A DNA stretch of 64,000 nt, taken from NCBI RefSeq assembly GCF_008831285.2, contig NC_045142.1:18415354-18479353 (forward strand), given 5' to 3'. The stretch's first letter is position 1; every line of letters starts with the position of its first letter. The position numbers were made by a program, and so were the translations under genes. The notes beneath the pieces were generated by a model, which was given only the letters and a program-made list of their open reading frames with translations, had not been told where the DNA came from and did no database searches. Source of the DNA: Nymphaea colorata (taxonomy: Eukaryota > Streptophyta > Magnoliopsida > Nymphaeales > Nymphaeaceae). This document shows, one piece after another, positions 38,301 through 50,952 of the stretch.

Positions 38301-39875
38301 TGCACTAGAGTAAAAACCGGAAATTTTGTCAGCAAAAATAAATCCTACTGGGGAAACAGTTTGCTGCTTCGCAGCTAGAAAATCGTAGCATGATGGGTAA
38401 TATAGAATCAGCCAATGAGGAATATCGACATGCTTATCTATTATGAAAAATCAAAGATACAACATACCTAGAACGCCAACGAAGAGCTCTTTCCCTAACT
38501 AGTTGTGCTTCTTCAAGCCTCTGCCTCTCTGATAACACTGTGTTTCGAGATCTCTCAAAAGATCTGCGCCACGGCAAAGGTCTGGAACGCTGATTAACAC
38601 TACGAATACGGTGTCTAGCTTCATTTAACAGCCTGCATACATAGGGAGCAAATACATGAAATGAGATACCATATTCCATGCCATGACTTGATGGACATTG
38701 GTGGTCAACTCTCAATGTAAACAGAGTATGAGACGGATTGGTGACAGTAAATTATGGTGAAGAGGATCGCCTTGGTTGTGTGAATCACAATATGCCCTAT
38801 ACATAAAGATTCGTATGCGCGAACATTAATAACAGCTATGCAATGTTTCACATGAAACTCGCCGTTAACAAATTGAAGTACATGCACACTGAGTTCCAAA
38901 AACAAGGCATGCCCACACGAGGCTTTACTTTTAGTTATCTCCTAGTTGGCCAAAATTGTGTAAAATAGGCTGGTTCGCACAAAATCGATGTACCAAAGAC
39001 CGATCCCAGTATGCTTGCGCAAATGATCCGCCACTGGTACTAAAAGTGACAATATAGAATCTTCAAAATTATGTTGGACTTTTTCCTCGACAAATAGAGG
39101 AACCAAATGATTGATGCTTTCCAAATGATAAATTATACAAAACTCCACCCGCAAGCTCCAGAGATGGAAATGAAATTTTCAGGCTGACAAACTAATGAAC
39201 TAAACTGAAATGAAAGTTGTACACAACGACCACCTCTTCGCGAAATTTTTAGACCGAGGCATTGTGAAAACAGAATCATAGTCTCACTCGACTAAAAATC
39301 ACGGTAGTCTTGGTAACCGATGTTCTCGTTTGTCGTCAGAAAATCCAAAAAAAGTAGTGTGTAATTTATGGTTGTAGTTTTTCGGTACATGAAACTGGAC
39401 CAATCATAGCTTTTTCGCCGCGAATTGCATACCTTCGCGACGCGATTTCGCTTCTTTCGCCCCTAACCACGGCTTTATCTTTCTTCTCCGGGAGAGCCGG
39501 GAGTTTCTCTTCCTCGAATACATGCTCCGATACCTTGATGTCCCGAAACCACCGATCGAACTCCCGATTACAGAGCGGACAGCTCCGGCGGAACTCGCTC
39601 CATCTGCGGATGCATCCGACGCAGAAAGCGTGGAGACATCCGCGGACAACGGCTGCTCTCCGCTCCTCGACGCGGCCGAGGCAGATGGGGCAAGATTTTT
39701 CTCGGATTGCTTCCTCCAGCCGCTCAATCGGAGGATCGACCAGTTCTCCTCTGACGGGCGACACCTTGGGGTTGTGGGACGAGGACGGGGCGGAGGCCGC
39801 GGCTGCGGCCGACGGCGAGAACGCCCATACCTTCATCGAAGGAAGCCAGACGAACTCCCCGTCGGAGGACGCCAT
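35363..39875 (-). CDS. TOPORS-like RING-type E3 ubiquitin ligase
   Basis: Exons (minus): 39875-39433, 38632-38468, 36912-36849, 36410-36172 and 35429-35363. All are in frame with GT-AG introns, giving 325 aa ending EYRRS. The RING is a C3HC4 type with C62, C65, C80, H82, C85, C88, C99 and C102, followed by FDRWF, matching the TOPORS RING and its FDSIF tail. Downstream blocks also follow TOPORS: a basic segment (LNEARHRIRS, ERALRWRSR), WIARELKAILG, LRPFLHEQADLFWHELR and a final SPLAMAAYDSVVEY. Human TOPORS is a nuclear ubiquitin and SUMO ligase; this protein lacks its long Ser/Arg C-terminal half, and ubiquitin ligation is inferred from the RING. Exon 1 is GC-rich, unlike the rest. A weak TTTAAATA box lies about 45 bp upstream (39919-39926). 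The short ORF end at 36138 is a read-through into intron 4 and was rejected in favour of the 35429 exon. Confidence 0.88.
36913..38467 (-). other. TOPORS-like gene intron 2 (1.6 kb)
   Basis: GT-AG intron with a (GA)n run at about 37104-37121. The overlapping plus ORFs at 37342-37956 are K/N/Q-rich translations of AT-rich intron and show no conserved motif. Confidence 0.7.
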
Positions 39876-41780
39876 TCTCTCTCCCTCTCTCTCCAGTTTG
39901 GCGTGGTCCTAGTAAACCTATTTAAACCCGTAAAACTGGAGATATAAATTCTTTGGGGCTGCTTTTTTCATAATTTCCAAATAAATCAACTTTGGTCATT
40001 TCGTAAACAAATAGCACTTTTTTACACGTATTGTCAAATAAAGCTGGGAGCGAAATTTCATTAATTCGAAATGTAAAAAAATGTGCTTAAGTAACCTCGC
40101 AAGATTTGTATATATAAATAATTTATTTTTGTAATTAAGATGAACGTAAACTAGTTTTATTATAGATTATAGCTAAATAAAAAAGCACGAAGGTGGAAAT
40201 ATTCTATATTTGTCGCCGTCGCCGAAATATGCCTGGCGCTTCTCGATTTGTCGATGAACGTTTCAGCTGACCAGTGCACAAAATCATAGACTTAACTCCC
40301 TGTCCTTTCCAGACGATTTGCTTTGAATAGTTCTCCCAATGTTGTTTATAAACTAAAAAAATATTTGCTGTTTGCATCAAAATAAAATGGGAGGATATAT
40401 GTTTTTTTAGGTTAGTTCATTCTTACAATTATGTAAAAGTGGATAAACTCATATGTGAGTTGAAGTATAATAAATAGCGTCATTCTGAAATATTAAAAGT
40501 AGTCATAAACCTTTGAGCAAGGAGGAGGAGAGAAAGGCCTTTGGCATCCACTCTAACGGTAGATTAACCATGACTCATAAGAGATTGTGGTGCAGCGAAA
40601 CTGATATGTCATCTTTAGGTTATATATGAATAAAACTCTGAAAAAAATTGGTTCTATAAATACCAAGTTATAGGAAAACTAGGTTAAAAATTCAGTTTCG
40701 AATACCTGAGTTGGTTAACAACACGAAGTTATAGAAAGATTTGAAAGGGACAAAAAATCAGTTTGCCCTTCAAATATGGGGAGACAAGATTTTCAAGTTA
40801 TTTATAGAGACAATTTATCATGACAGAGGTTACGAATACTATGTTTAAGCAAAACCCAATTTTGAAGTCTTTCAAATGTGCATAAAATGTCAAATTTTAG
40901 GCAAAATCATATTTTGTCTAAAATTTGGTTTTGTGCTATCATCGAAACCCCGTTAGTGTTGGCAATGCAGCAATTTATTTGTTAATTTTTTGTGACTCAA
41001 TAAAATTAAATCTCTATTTTTTTTTACTAAAAACACGGACAAAATACATGGAGATTAATTATGTTAAAGAAATTGACATTTGAAACTTTTGAATCAGGCC
41101 ATATAATGCAATAAAAAACTTTATTATTGCAAACCAACTTACATTGCCTTCTTTCATTTATGTAATATAAACAAAGGTGATCTGTAATATTGTTTTCTTT
41201 CATTTTCTTTTTTTCTAAACTTACGTTTATAATAATCAAATTTATTTCATTTTCCGCCACACTCCCCCGTCCGTCCATTTATTTTCTGTCAATTTACTTC
41301 ATTCCCTTTCCATGCAAACGAGGCATAAAATCCATTCCCGCCCATCACAGACCCGACCTAGTTCGCGCCGCGGCCTTGAGTCTCTTGCGTGGGTTTTTCA
41401 CTGGGGGGGTCACTCGTAGGGTGAATGCAGACTGGCGGCGACCGTGCGCTTGTGTCGCCGACCATCCACCGGTTTCTGCTTCCGAAAACAGTGAGGTAAC
41501 CATCTTCTTTTTCCTCCGCTTCCATTTTTTCTTTTGTTTGCTGGATTATCCGGTGGTCAAGTTGCTTATTGAGGGGTCGTGGCATAGAATTAGGTCGAAG
41601 CTGCGATTCCTGCAGGCTGCAGTAACTCGTCCTCTATATGTACGCTGTTGAAATTGAAATCCATCTGATATCTTATATTTCTTCAGGTCCTAGGGTAATT
41701 TGTTCATCTCGGTGTTTCTTTTTTTTGTCTTGGATCGATCCAAAACTTGAGGTCCGTCACAACAGAATACCACCTCCAAA
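39876..41780. other. divergent promoter region between the TOPORS-like gene and RID3
   Basis: AT-rich, no gene recognised. The right part (41330-41500) becomes GC-rich and is probably the RID3 5' leader. The sequence GTGAG|GTAACC at 41496 and TTTCTTCAG at 41686 would give a 5' UTR intron of about 190 bp. A local inverted repeat at 40889-40930 (ATTTTAGGCAAAAT / ATTTTGTCTAAAAT) is the only structure noted. Confidence 0.55.
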
Positions 41781-44700
41781 ATGTACAGCCGAGACCTCAA
41801 TATCGCCACCTTGGGCGCCAACGAGATCATAATCGCTGCTTCAGATATAGACTCAGAGATGTGCTGCTGGGACCTCTTGTCGGGTGCCGTCCGCTTCCGT
41901 CTTCGGCCATGCGCTTCCTCTCCCCATGCCATCGCTTGTGTTGGGGGTTGCTTTTTCGCAGCCTCGCAGGTTCGAAAGGCTGCTAGCAGTTCCGTCTTCT
42001 ATTGGCCCTGGAACAAGGTGCTTCTCGTTCTCCTTCATCTTCTTTTGTTCTTTTGAGCTGATCGGTTGATGGGGGTTCCCAACAACCTAGGCTTGTCAAG
42101 TCCACTCTATTCTCATTGCTGAATAATTAATGGTTGATTTTTTATTTTTTTTATTACTGCCATTTAAAGCTTGAGAGTCCAGATGACCTGTCTTCCTCTA
42201 CTGAGTAGGTGGGAAAATTGATGTGTTTGACACTCAAGGTCATTATTGAGAACACTAGTTTTAGTGTGCTTTTACTTCTTAATATGGTGAATTGTTTGGA
42301 TTGGTATCCCACGTGACACATTGAATTGCTTTTCAAGCCGTGGGGAACATTGACTCTTCTACTATAATCTATTTAAAATCGTGACCTGTGTGGACTAGTT
42401 CGACTGTCGTTTACAACCTTGATTTTTGGATATTAATACTGCAGCATTTAATTGTTATAATTTAGAAACTCTTGTTTTTGCAGTTTATGTTAATGCCTCG
42501 CTTGCCGTCACGTCATCTTTTGAGTTCGTTTTTTTTTATTCTTACTACCCGCTGCTGTTATTTCTGCCAATTGACGTTATTTTTTCACGCTAAATCTGGT
42601 CTGGTTATGTCTGATTGTTTTTGACAAATGTCTTTATCTTGTTTTGGCTTAGTGATAAAGGCATAAAGGTGATGATGCTTGTACTCATGTTTATAGCTGT
42701 TGTGGCCTAACATTAGCCTATGTCTAATTCACCTGATTTTTGTTGTCTAGTCTCAAGCAGAAACTAGGAGCTTTGTCGAACCAATCAAACCTCTTTCTTC
42801 CAATGATGATGGCACGTATATAATTGGTGGAGGGCGTTCTGGAGCCATTTACCTGTGGGAGGTAATGCAACTAGCTTTTGCTTTCTTTTTCTGGATATTA
42901 TTGTTGGTTGGTATACAAATATATGGAAACTATTATCTCAATCAACAGAATTCTCAGATTCTGAGTCTTAGCTATGGATGAATTAACTTGAGCTGCATCC
43001 ACATTTGTTGTGTCTGTCTCTGATCTCTTATTTAGTGAGTATAATTCCTAAACCCTCAAAATAAGCTTATTTAAAGTCTATACTTTGTTACCTCCTAATT
43101 TGTAATGTATCCAGTAACATCTGAGTTGGACCTTACTTTGGGACTTTCATGTTAAAGATTCGTATCCACCTTGTGTATCCAAATGCCCAAATAGTAGATC
43201 AATTCACTGAGAAATGGATTTAAACATTATTTTATGAATTATTCATGCCCTTAAACTTTTTTGCATATTTCAGGTTTGTGCATAAAGCAGTCTCTTGTCC
43301 TTAAAAGATTGATAAATGATTTGTTGAATAATGTTGTGTTAGGTGGTGTTTTGAATATTTAATAGTTTTAGGAATAGCTCTTTATTAATAATTTGTTTTA
43401 GTCTTGGACTTATTTTGTAATTTGTTGGTTTCATCCTAATTCTTCTTTAACACGAGACTAGGGTAGATTAATAAGAATTGTATAGAGTTTTCTTTTTCTC
43501 TCTCTCTCTCTCTCCCCTCCTTCTTCTCTTCTCCCTTATGGCCTCACGCAACATGGTTTCAGAGCACAGTCCTTCTTCGGACAGACACCTATTTCTCTTC
43601 ATAGCCATCCTCATCGTACCCATCTTCTTCCTCTTCTTCTAATCTCGTTGTGGGTAAAACAGTTGGATCGTGCATATTGGGCTCGATGTACAGTTTTCTC
43701 AACAACAAAAAATCAAAACCCTAGATTGATGCCTTGTTGAAGTGGACGTGGACGCAATTGTGAACATGTACAGTTGTTATCCAAATTCAGTCTTGTTATC
43801 TCATGGATTATGAACAATGTGTAGTCTGATATTGCTCCTACCCTTTCTTCCGACATGACTGCCAAACACATGCGGACATTCTTGAGGCAGAGTTATTCTC
43901 ATGACAAGAATGTTTCAAAAATTTTACAAGTCGATGAGGAATTACTCAAATTGCGGCAAAGAGACTTGGAATTGTCTCAATACTTTACTTCAGTTAAAGC
44001 AGCGTACGAACAATTGAAGACCCTTCAACCTCCTTGTTAGGCATGCTATAAGACTCATCTTGAACAGACAATGGTGGCAAAGTTTTTGGTTGGTCTGTCA
44101 CCTAAGTTTGAGGTAGCTAAAGTATAGATGCTTACTGGAGCAAAGATTCCAAATCTTGTTGAGGCATATAATAGACTCAATAGATTGGTTGTATCTCTCT
44201 CTCAGCCCCAAAGTGAGGCTCCTGCTGCTGCTTTAGCCGTGTTTGGAGGGCGTGGACAGGCCACAAGGGGAAGAGGCTTAGGTCGTGGGGTAGGGGGTAG
44301 AGGGAGATTTCAATGTACATATTGTGGAAAATTGAGACATTTAGAAGATAGGTGTTGGGACAAACATGGTCGTCCTGCTTCCACTTCTCAGGGTAGATGT
44401 TTTAATACTTTAGGTGGCAGAGGGCCTTCACTTCTTAGATTCCTGTAGGTTCTACCCAAGTTGCTAACACCACTTGGAGAGACTTCTTCCGTGACGACTC
44501 TTGATAGCTCTATTGTGACCATGAGCAAGGTAGAGTATGATATGCTTATGGCTCAGTTGTCTCTCCTTGCCACGACGTCTGCAGCTGTCTCCTTTGTTGT
44601 GGTGGATTCTTCTTTATCTGTTGGTAGTACTTCTCGTGAACTAGGTACCGTGTGGATTGTTGATTCTGGGGTTTCGAAACATTTTTGCAGTCAGCCTTAC

Positions 44701-47700
44701 TTATTTACCTCATTGCATCGTTTTTCACAACGTCAACATGTTAGACTTGCCAGCGGGAGGTTTTCTCCTATTATGGGAGTTGGGGATGTGAAATTCTCTA
44801 GTTCTGTCTTTCTTTCCCATGTTTTATATGCTCCAGAGCTTCCTGCTAACCTTCTGTTTGTTACTCAGTTGAAGAATGATTAGTATAGCCATATTTGATC
44901 TTGGTTCATGCCTTTTTTAAGACTTGTAAACTGGGAAAACAATTGGCGGTGGTCGTGAGCACAAGGGAGTTTACATATTGTCGGAACCAGTGAAGATTGT
45001 GGCATCTATTGCTCTATCTAAATCTACCTCGTATCAATGGCATCTTCAATTATGTCATCCATCAATGTCCAAGCTACGTGGTGTCTTCCCTAATATTTCC
45101 GTGTATGAGTCATTTCAGTGTGAGGCCTATCAATTAGGCAATCACACTAGAAGTAGTTTTCCTTCCAGTATTAGCCCGTCTAGTCATGCTGTTTTGATCT
45201 TATTCAAGTTGATGTTTGGGGGCCTAGCCAGGTTGTAAACCGGGCCAAGTTTAGGTAATATCTTGCCATTGTTGATTATTTTTCTTATCTTAGTTGGGTG
45301 TTCTTGTTAAAAGATAGGTTTAAAGTTATTTGTATGTTTCACAATTTCATTATTGAAATAACTCGGTTTGGTTCTATTGTCAAAACCATTTGCAATGATA
45401 ATACTTGTGAGTTCAAATCCAATACATTGCTGCACTTTTACACTAAATATGGAATTTGCCCTCAATTTACTTGTCTCTATACTTCTCAACAAAATGGTAT
45501 TGCTGAACGTAAATGTCGCCAGTTACTTGATATGGCTCGTACTCTCATGTTACATAGCTGTGCTTCGACTCAATTTTGGGGTGATGCCATTCTCACTGCA
45601 TGTTACCTGACTAACTGTTTTCCATCATCATCTATTGACAATCAAATTCTTATTCAATTTCTCTATCCAAATAGAACCCAGTTTTCTCTTCTGCCAAAAG
45701 TCTTTTGGTGTACTTGCTTTGTTCATATCCTTGACCCCAATAGAGACAAACTTGGTGCTCAGTAAATTAAATGTACTTTTATTGGTTATCCAAAACACCA
45801 AAAGGGTTATATCTGTTTTGATTCCCATGCTAATAAGCAGTATATCAGTGCAGATGTTACATTCTTTGAGTCACATCCTTATTTTCAGTCTACTTCACCA
45901 CTATCGGACATGTCGTCATCTACTCCTTTACCTATACCACCATTTCCCTTGCAGTCTACCCCTTGTGATTCTCCTCTAAATGTCAGCAGATTCCATGATC
46001 CTCCACTGGTATACACTCACCGACATGCTTCTACTCATGACTGCCTACCAGTTGCTTCTCAGGATGTAAGTATACCTGACCTCACTAATCCCCTCCTCAG
46101 GATGCTTTTGAAATATCTTTGGACTTACCTATTGCCTTACGCAAAGACAAAAGAAAGTGCACTCTTCATTCTATCTTTCAGTTTGTTTCTATTGATAGTA
46201 TTGGCGGTAGCCTGCAACAATTTGTGTCAACCTTGTCAGTGCACTTTGTTCCCTCTAGTCACTAGCAGACATTACTTGACTAGAAGTGGCGGCAAGCTAT
46301 GCAAGATGAGATAGGGACTCTACTGCAAAGGGGGACATGAAACTTGGTTGATCCCCCTTTTGGTTGTGATGTAGTTAGTTCCAAATGGATTTTTACCATA
46401 AAGGTATCTATCCAATGGTTCAGTGGAGCACTGCAAAGCCCACCTTGTAGCAAAAAGGTATACACAAACATATGAGTGTCAATTTCTTTGAGACCTTATG
46501 GCCAGGTTGGGGACCATACGTCTTATTGTGTCAGTTGCTGTACATTATGACTAGCCCTTATATCAGTTGGATGTCAAAATGCTTTCTTATATAGAGATCT
46601 CGGTGAGATTGCTAATATGCGGCAGTCTCTTGGCTTTGAATGTCAGGGGGAGTGTGGTAAGGTGTGCAGGTTGAAGAAAGCTATATATGGATTGAAACAA
46701 AGTCCTCGTGCTTGGTTTCACAAATTTTTCGAAAGTGTGTTAGAATGTGGCTTTAAGAGGTCTCAACTGGACCATTCATTGTTAATCAAGAAAGGATCTA
46801 AAGGTACAGTTGTGCTAGTGGTGTATGTTGATGATATTGTTTTGACAGGTGAATGTGAGCAGGATGTAACACTAACAAAGGAATTTCTACAAAAACACTT
46901 TGTTGCCAAAGATCTTGACTAGCCACGGTATTTCTTTGGCATTGAAGTTGCTTGTAGCAATGAAGGAGTGGTGTTATCACAAAGAAAGTATGTTCATGAT
47001 CTTTTACAGGACACAAAGATGCTAGGAGCTAAACCTGCAACTCTTCCTATGAACCCACAGCTACATCTATATGATGATGACTCGGAAGAGATAGCTTCGC
47101 TAGCCTACAGTTTGTTGATTGATAAGCTTCTTTATGTGGCAGTGACTCGACCAGATATTAGCTTTGTTGTGAGGAAACTAAGTCAATTCATGAAAAGATA
47201 AAAAAAGTCACATTTGGATGCAGCTATGTTGATTGTCAAGTATTTAAAGTCATCTCCTGGCAAAGGCCTTTTCTTCAAAAAAGGTACATCTATTGATGTT
47301 GAAGCTTATAGCGATACAAATTATGCCTGCTTAATTGATGACAGGAAGTCTACCACAGGGTTTTGTGTGTTTGTAGGAGGAAATCTCATATCTTGGAGGA
47401 GTTAGAAACAAAATGTTGTTTCTAGGTCCAATGGAGAGTCGAAATATCGTGCAATGGGTCAAATTGTTGCCGAAATGACTTGGTCTAGATCCTGACTTGA
47501 GAGTCTTGGTATTTCTACTTCTATACCTATGAAAATGTTTTGTGATAACCGGGCTGCCACCTACATTGCCAATAATTTCATATTTCATGAGAGGACAAAA
47601 CACATTGAAACATACTTCAATTACATTCGTGATATGGATCGAGGAGGAATCATCTCCACCATACATGCAGCCTCAAAAGATCAAGCAGCTGCTATCTTTA

Positions 47701-50700
47701 CTAAAGCTTTGCCTATTGCGGAGTTTTATAGATGTTGTGATAAGCTGAGCATGATTAACATCTATGCTCCAGCTTGAAGTTGAGTGTTGAATAATAATTA
47801 TGTTAGGTGATGTATTGAATATTTAATAGTTTTAGGAACAGCTCTTTATTAATTGTTTTAGTCTTGGACTTATTTTGTAATTTGTTGGTTCCACCCTATT
47901 TCTCATTTAATATGAGATTAGGGCAGATTAATGAGAATTGTATCGAGTTTCTCTCTCTCTCTCTCTCTTCTCTTCTCCCTTCTGGCCTCACGCACCATGA
48001 TTAATTTGGTTGGCTACAAGATCATGCAATATTGAATACATGTTTGATTTGAAGTCTGATCTGTCATGGAAGAACCAGCTTTTTTATAACAGGACCATCC
48101 AAAGCAGTATCAACCTAGTAAAGCTGGTTTTGCTTGGTTCTTGTAGGCAACTTAAACCAGCATGTGAATTGAGTCTAAATGAGAATCATGATTCCCATGA
48201 AGCAAAATCAGGATCTCTCAGGAATCTTCTCTCGTGATTGGGAATTATGGGATTCTTCATTCCTACAGTATGGCTTCCTACCCAAAAGTTCATACTTTTT
48301 GGTGTGTCGTATCAGCTAGAGTATTGATTGAGGTATAGTTTTTCAAAACCTCCACTTCGACCCTTTTATTTCTTCTTCAAATTTTCGTTTTTTTTTTATC
48401 TTCTCACAATCTTTTTTTTTTTCTGGTTGAATAGGTAAGCAGTTAGTTCTCACTTCTTAGCAAGGCCTTTTTGTACAATCTCTTGGCTATGCTTGCCTAG
48501 AGCCTGAACTGATGGAATTAATTAGATTAAAAACATGCTTTTGTCTATGGTGGGGCCAAGTCCTATTTTTTTCTAAGTTTAAAAAAATTAATGGCTAAAA
48601 TTCAAATTACCAAAACTTGAGAGGTAGGGGGCAGTGGCCTCTGCCAGCCCCCCCTTCCCTTCCCCCTGTCTATGACAATGATCTTAAACAAATGTAAAGT
48701 TATAAGACCAATACTCATACAATGACAGCAAGATTGACAACATGAACTAATAGTAGCAACTAAAAGTAGTCAATCAACAAGTAGCACATCCTTATGTCCA
48801 GTCATTTCCTTTTCTGTTTCTCTTCCTGGTCTTTCCCTTTTGCCTCTTGCATCCTTGTTCTTTTCTTATTCTTGCTTTGCTTTGTTTCCCTGTTGTTTCT
48901 TTTCTTCTTACTTTCTTCCCTCCTATTTTTTCCTTCCTTTCCTTTTACTTCTGCCCTTTCCTTCCATTTTCTCTTTTTCCTTTCTTCCGTGCTTCTTTCA
49001 TTCAGTCTTTGCATTACAAATTTTGTTCCTCAAACCATGTTTTGTAGCAGAATGTTTGTGGTTTTTTAATATTGTTTTAACATTAAAAATTATTTTTTGA
49101 AATGATTTGAAAACATAGCATAGACAATTTTGGGTCTTTTTGTAGCTATAATGTCCTTGTATAAATGTGGGCAATAATCTGAAAATAGCAAAATATTCAC
49201 TCATTGATATCATTATGGTTTGTTTAACATAAAAAATGGTGTTGGCTAAGGGTGTGTATTTGTGTGTATGTATGTATATACTATATACACTGCAGCTTTT
49301 TAATAAGTTTCTTTGCTATAACTTAGGTATTAATATATGCATCATTTACTTCTGACATGGTGAAAATGATATAGCATATACATGCAGTGTATTTTGTATA
49401 TAATAATCCAGTGTCACAAGCAACAAGCACATAGATCACATGCATGAATGGCTCAGTTGAGTCAATCGATGAATCAGTTCTGTCAGCCGATTTTGGTTAC
49501 ACCTTGGATTGCTTGGACATGGTTCAGCTCAGTTGACTCACCAAGTTTCAGTCTCTGGCTACTTCAGTAACTCAGTTTCTCTTTAGCTAAGGGATCTACG
49601 AGCAAATGAATAACAGAATAAAGGTGTAACCTGTTGGTTCATAAATGCAATTTCCGGTCCAATTTCTATGTACTATTTTTGAGCTGACTTTACTTTTCCT
49701 AGGTTGCAACTGGCAGACTTCTTAGAAGGTGGGCAGCTCATTTTAAAGAAGTTACTTGTTTGATTTTTTCGGATGATGGATCACTCATCATTTCTGGCTC
49801 TGAAGATGGATCAGTGAAAGTATGGTCAATATTAAGGTATGAGAACTTTCTTTTAAGTTTTAACATATTCTGATGCTCTACAACTGTCATGTGGTGTACA
49901 ACCATATTCATAGTATTTGTCATATCACTCCTGAACTTCTAATTAAGATGATGCTAAATAGTGAAGTGTTTGTTTGGCATAGCTCAATGCATGATCGCTA
50001 GGACTTTTTTTCATTCATTGCAGAATACACTATGATATGCATTTTCGTCTGTTTGATTTGATGTACAGGTTATTGGATGATGGTGGTAACCTGCAACATG
50101 AACACCCATATGAGCATAGGTTTCATGGACATACTTTGCCTGTTACTGACGTAGTTTCTGGTTATGGGGGATGTAATGCCATAATTATTTCTTCTTCAGA
50201 TGACTGTACTTGCAAGGTCAGGTATGCTTTGGTAACCTGTTGCTTTTCATGTCTAGAAGAAAGAAGATGATATGGCTGATTTCCTACTTTCTGGCAATTG
50301 ACATTGTTGGAATCTTCAAAAGTTGAACATGTCTAATTTGACAACAACTGCACTAGAAAAATGCAATATCTAGCTGAAAAGGTAGCACCAATTGAAAAGG
50401 AACATGAAATAAGGAAAAACGTGAGGAATTATAGCCCCAAAAAAGAAAGAAGAAGAAGAAGAAGAAGAAGAAGAAGAAGAAGAAGAAGAAGAAGAAGAAG
50501 ACTTTTAAAGATTCCATTGATGTCCACATTTGGTTACTATTCCTTGTTCCTTTTTGGTAAGAACGTAAGGCCTTTTTTTTAAAAGGTTGTCATATATGTA
50601 TTATCCACAACTTGTGGAACATATATAAAGTTTACATACACATATGCATATAGAGTTTAAGTAAGCTATTGGGCAGAAAAGGGATGAACAAGGTTTTTCC

Positions 50701-50917
50701 ATTTCACAAATAAAGTTTCATGCATATATTTTACATTTCTTAGGCTAAGAAGTCTAATAGTCCACATGTCTATGTGTGTAAGCTACAAGTTTGAGTGTTG
50801 AAGTTGACTCTGATACCAATCATAATTACAGTTCAAAAACTGACTTGATTGCGCAGTTTCACAGATCTCAACCTGTCTGGTAGCTGCATTTGGTTTTTAT
50901 ATGTATATATATATAAT

Positions 50918-50952
<35 letters not shown>

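Larger units (their letters stand above)
43322..47997 (+). mobile_element. Ty1/copia LTR retrotransposon, complete in structure but coding-dead
   Basis: It has 5' LTR 43322-43553, primer-binding site 43554-43565, decayed gag-protease-integrase-RT-RNase H in the copia order, a purine-rich tract just before 47785 and 3' LTR 47785-47997. The five bases TGATT stand directly before (43317-43321) and after (47998-48002), a perfect target-site duplication. The LTRs differ by roughly 19 substitutions over about 205 aligned positions plus small indels (counted by eye), so the insertion is not recent. Many in-frame stops and frame changes break the polyprotein. It lies in the same orientation as RID3. 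Confidence 0.93.
42862..49702 (+). other. RID3 intron 2 (6.8 kb) with nested retrotransposon
   Basis: It splits the WD repeat between LWE and VATGRLL. It holds the copia element 43322-47997. After it come a short transposon-like scrap near 48610-48670 (GCAGTGGCCTCTGCC) and a CT-rich tract at 48800-49000, which explains the long low-complexity ORFs on both strands there. Confidence 0.85.

Noticed and set aside
43322-47997. The copia element as an active retrotransposon
   Set aside because: Many in-frame stops and frame changes across gag and pol, and LTRs that have clearly diverged.
48794-49100. ORFs on both strands (F/L/S-rich and K/E/R-rich)
   Set aside because: These are translations of a CT-rich tract in RID3 intron 2.
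50361-50582. ORF with a run of Arg
   Set aside because: Caused by the (AAG)n microsatellite.
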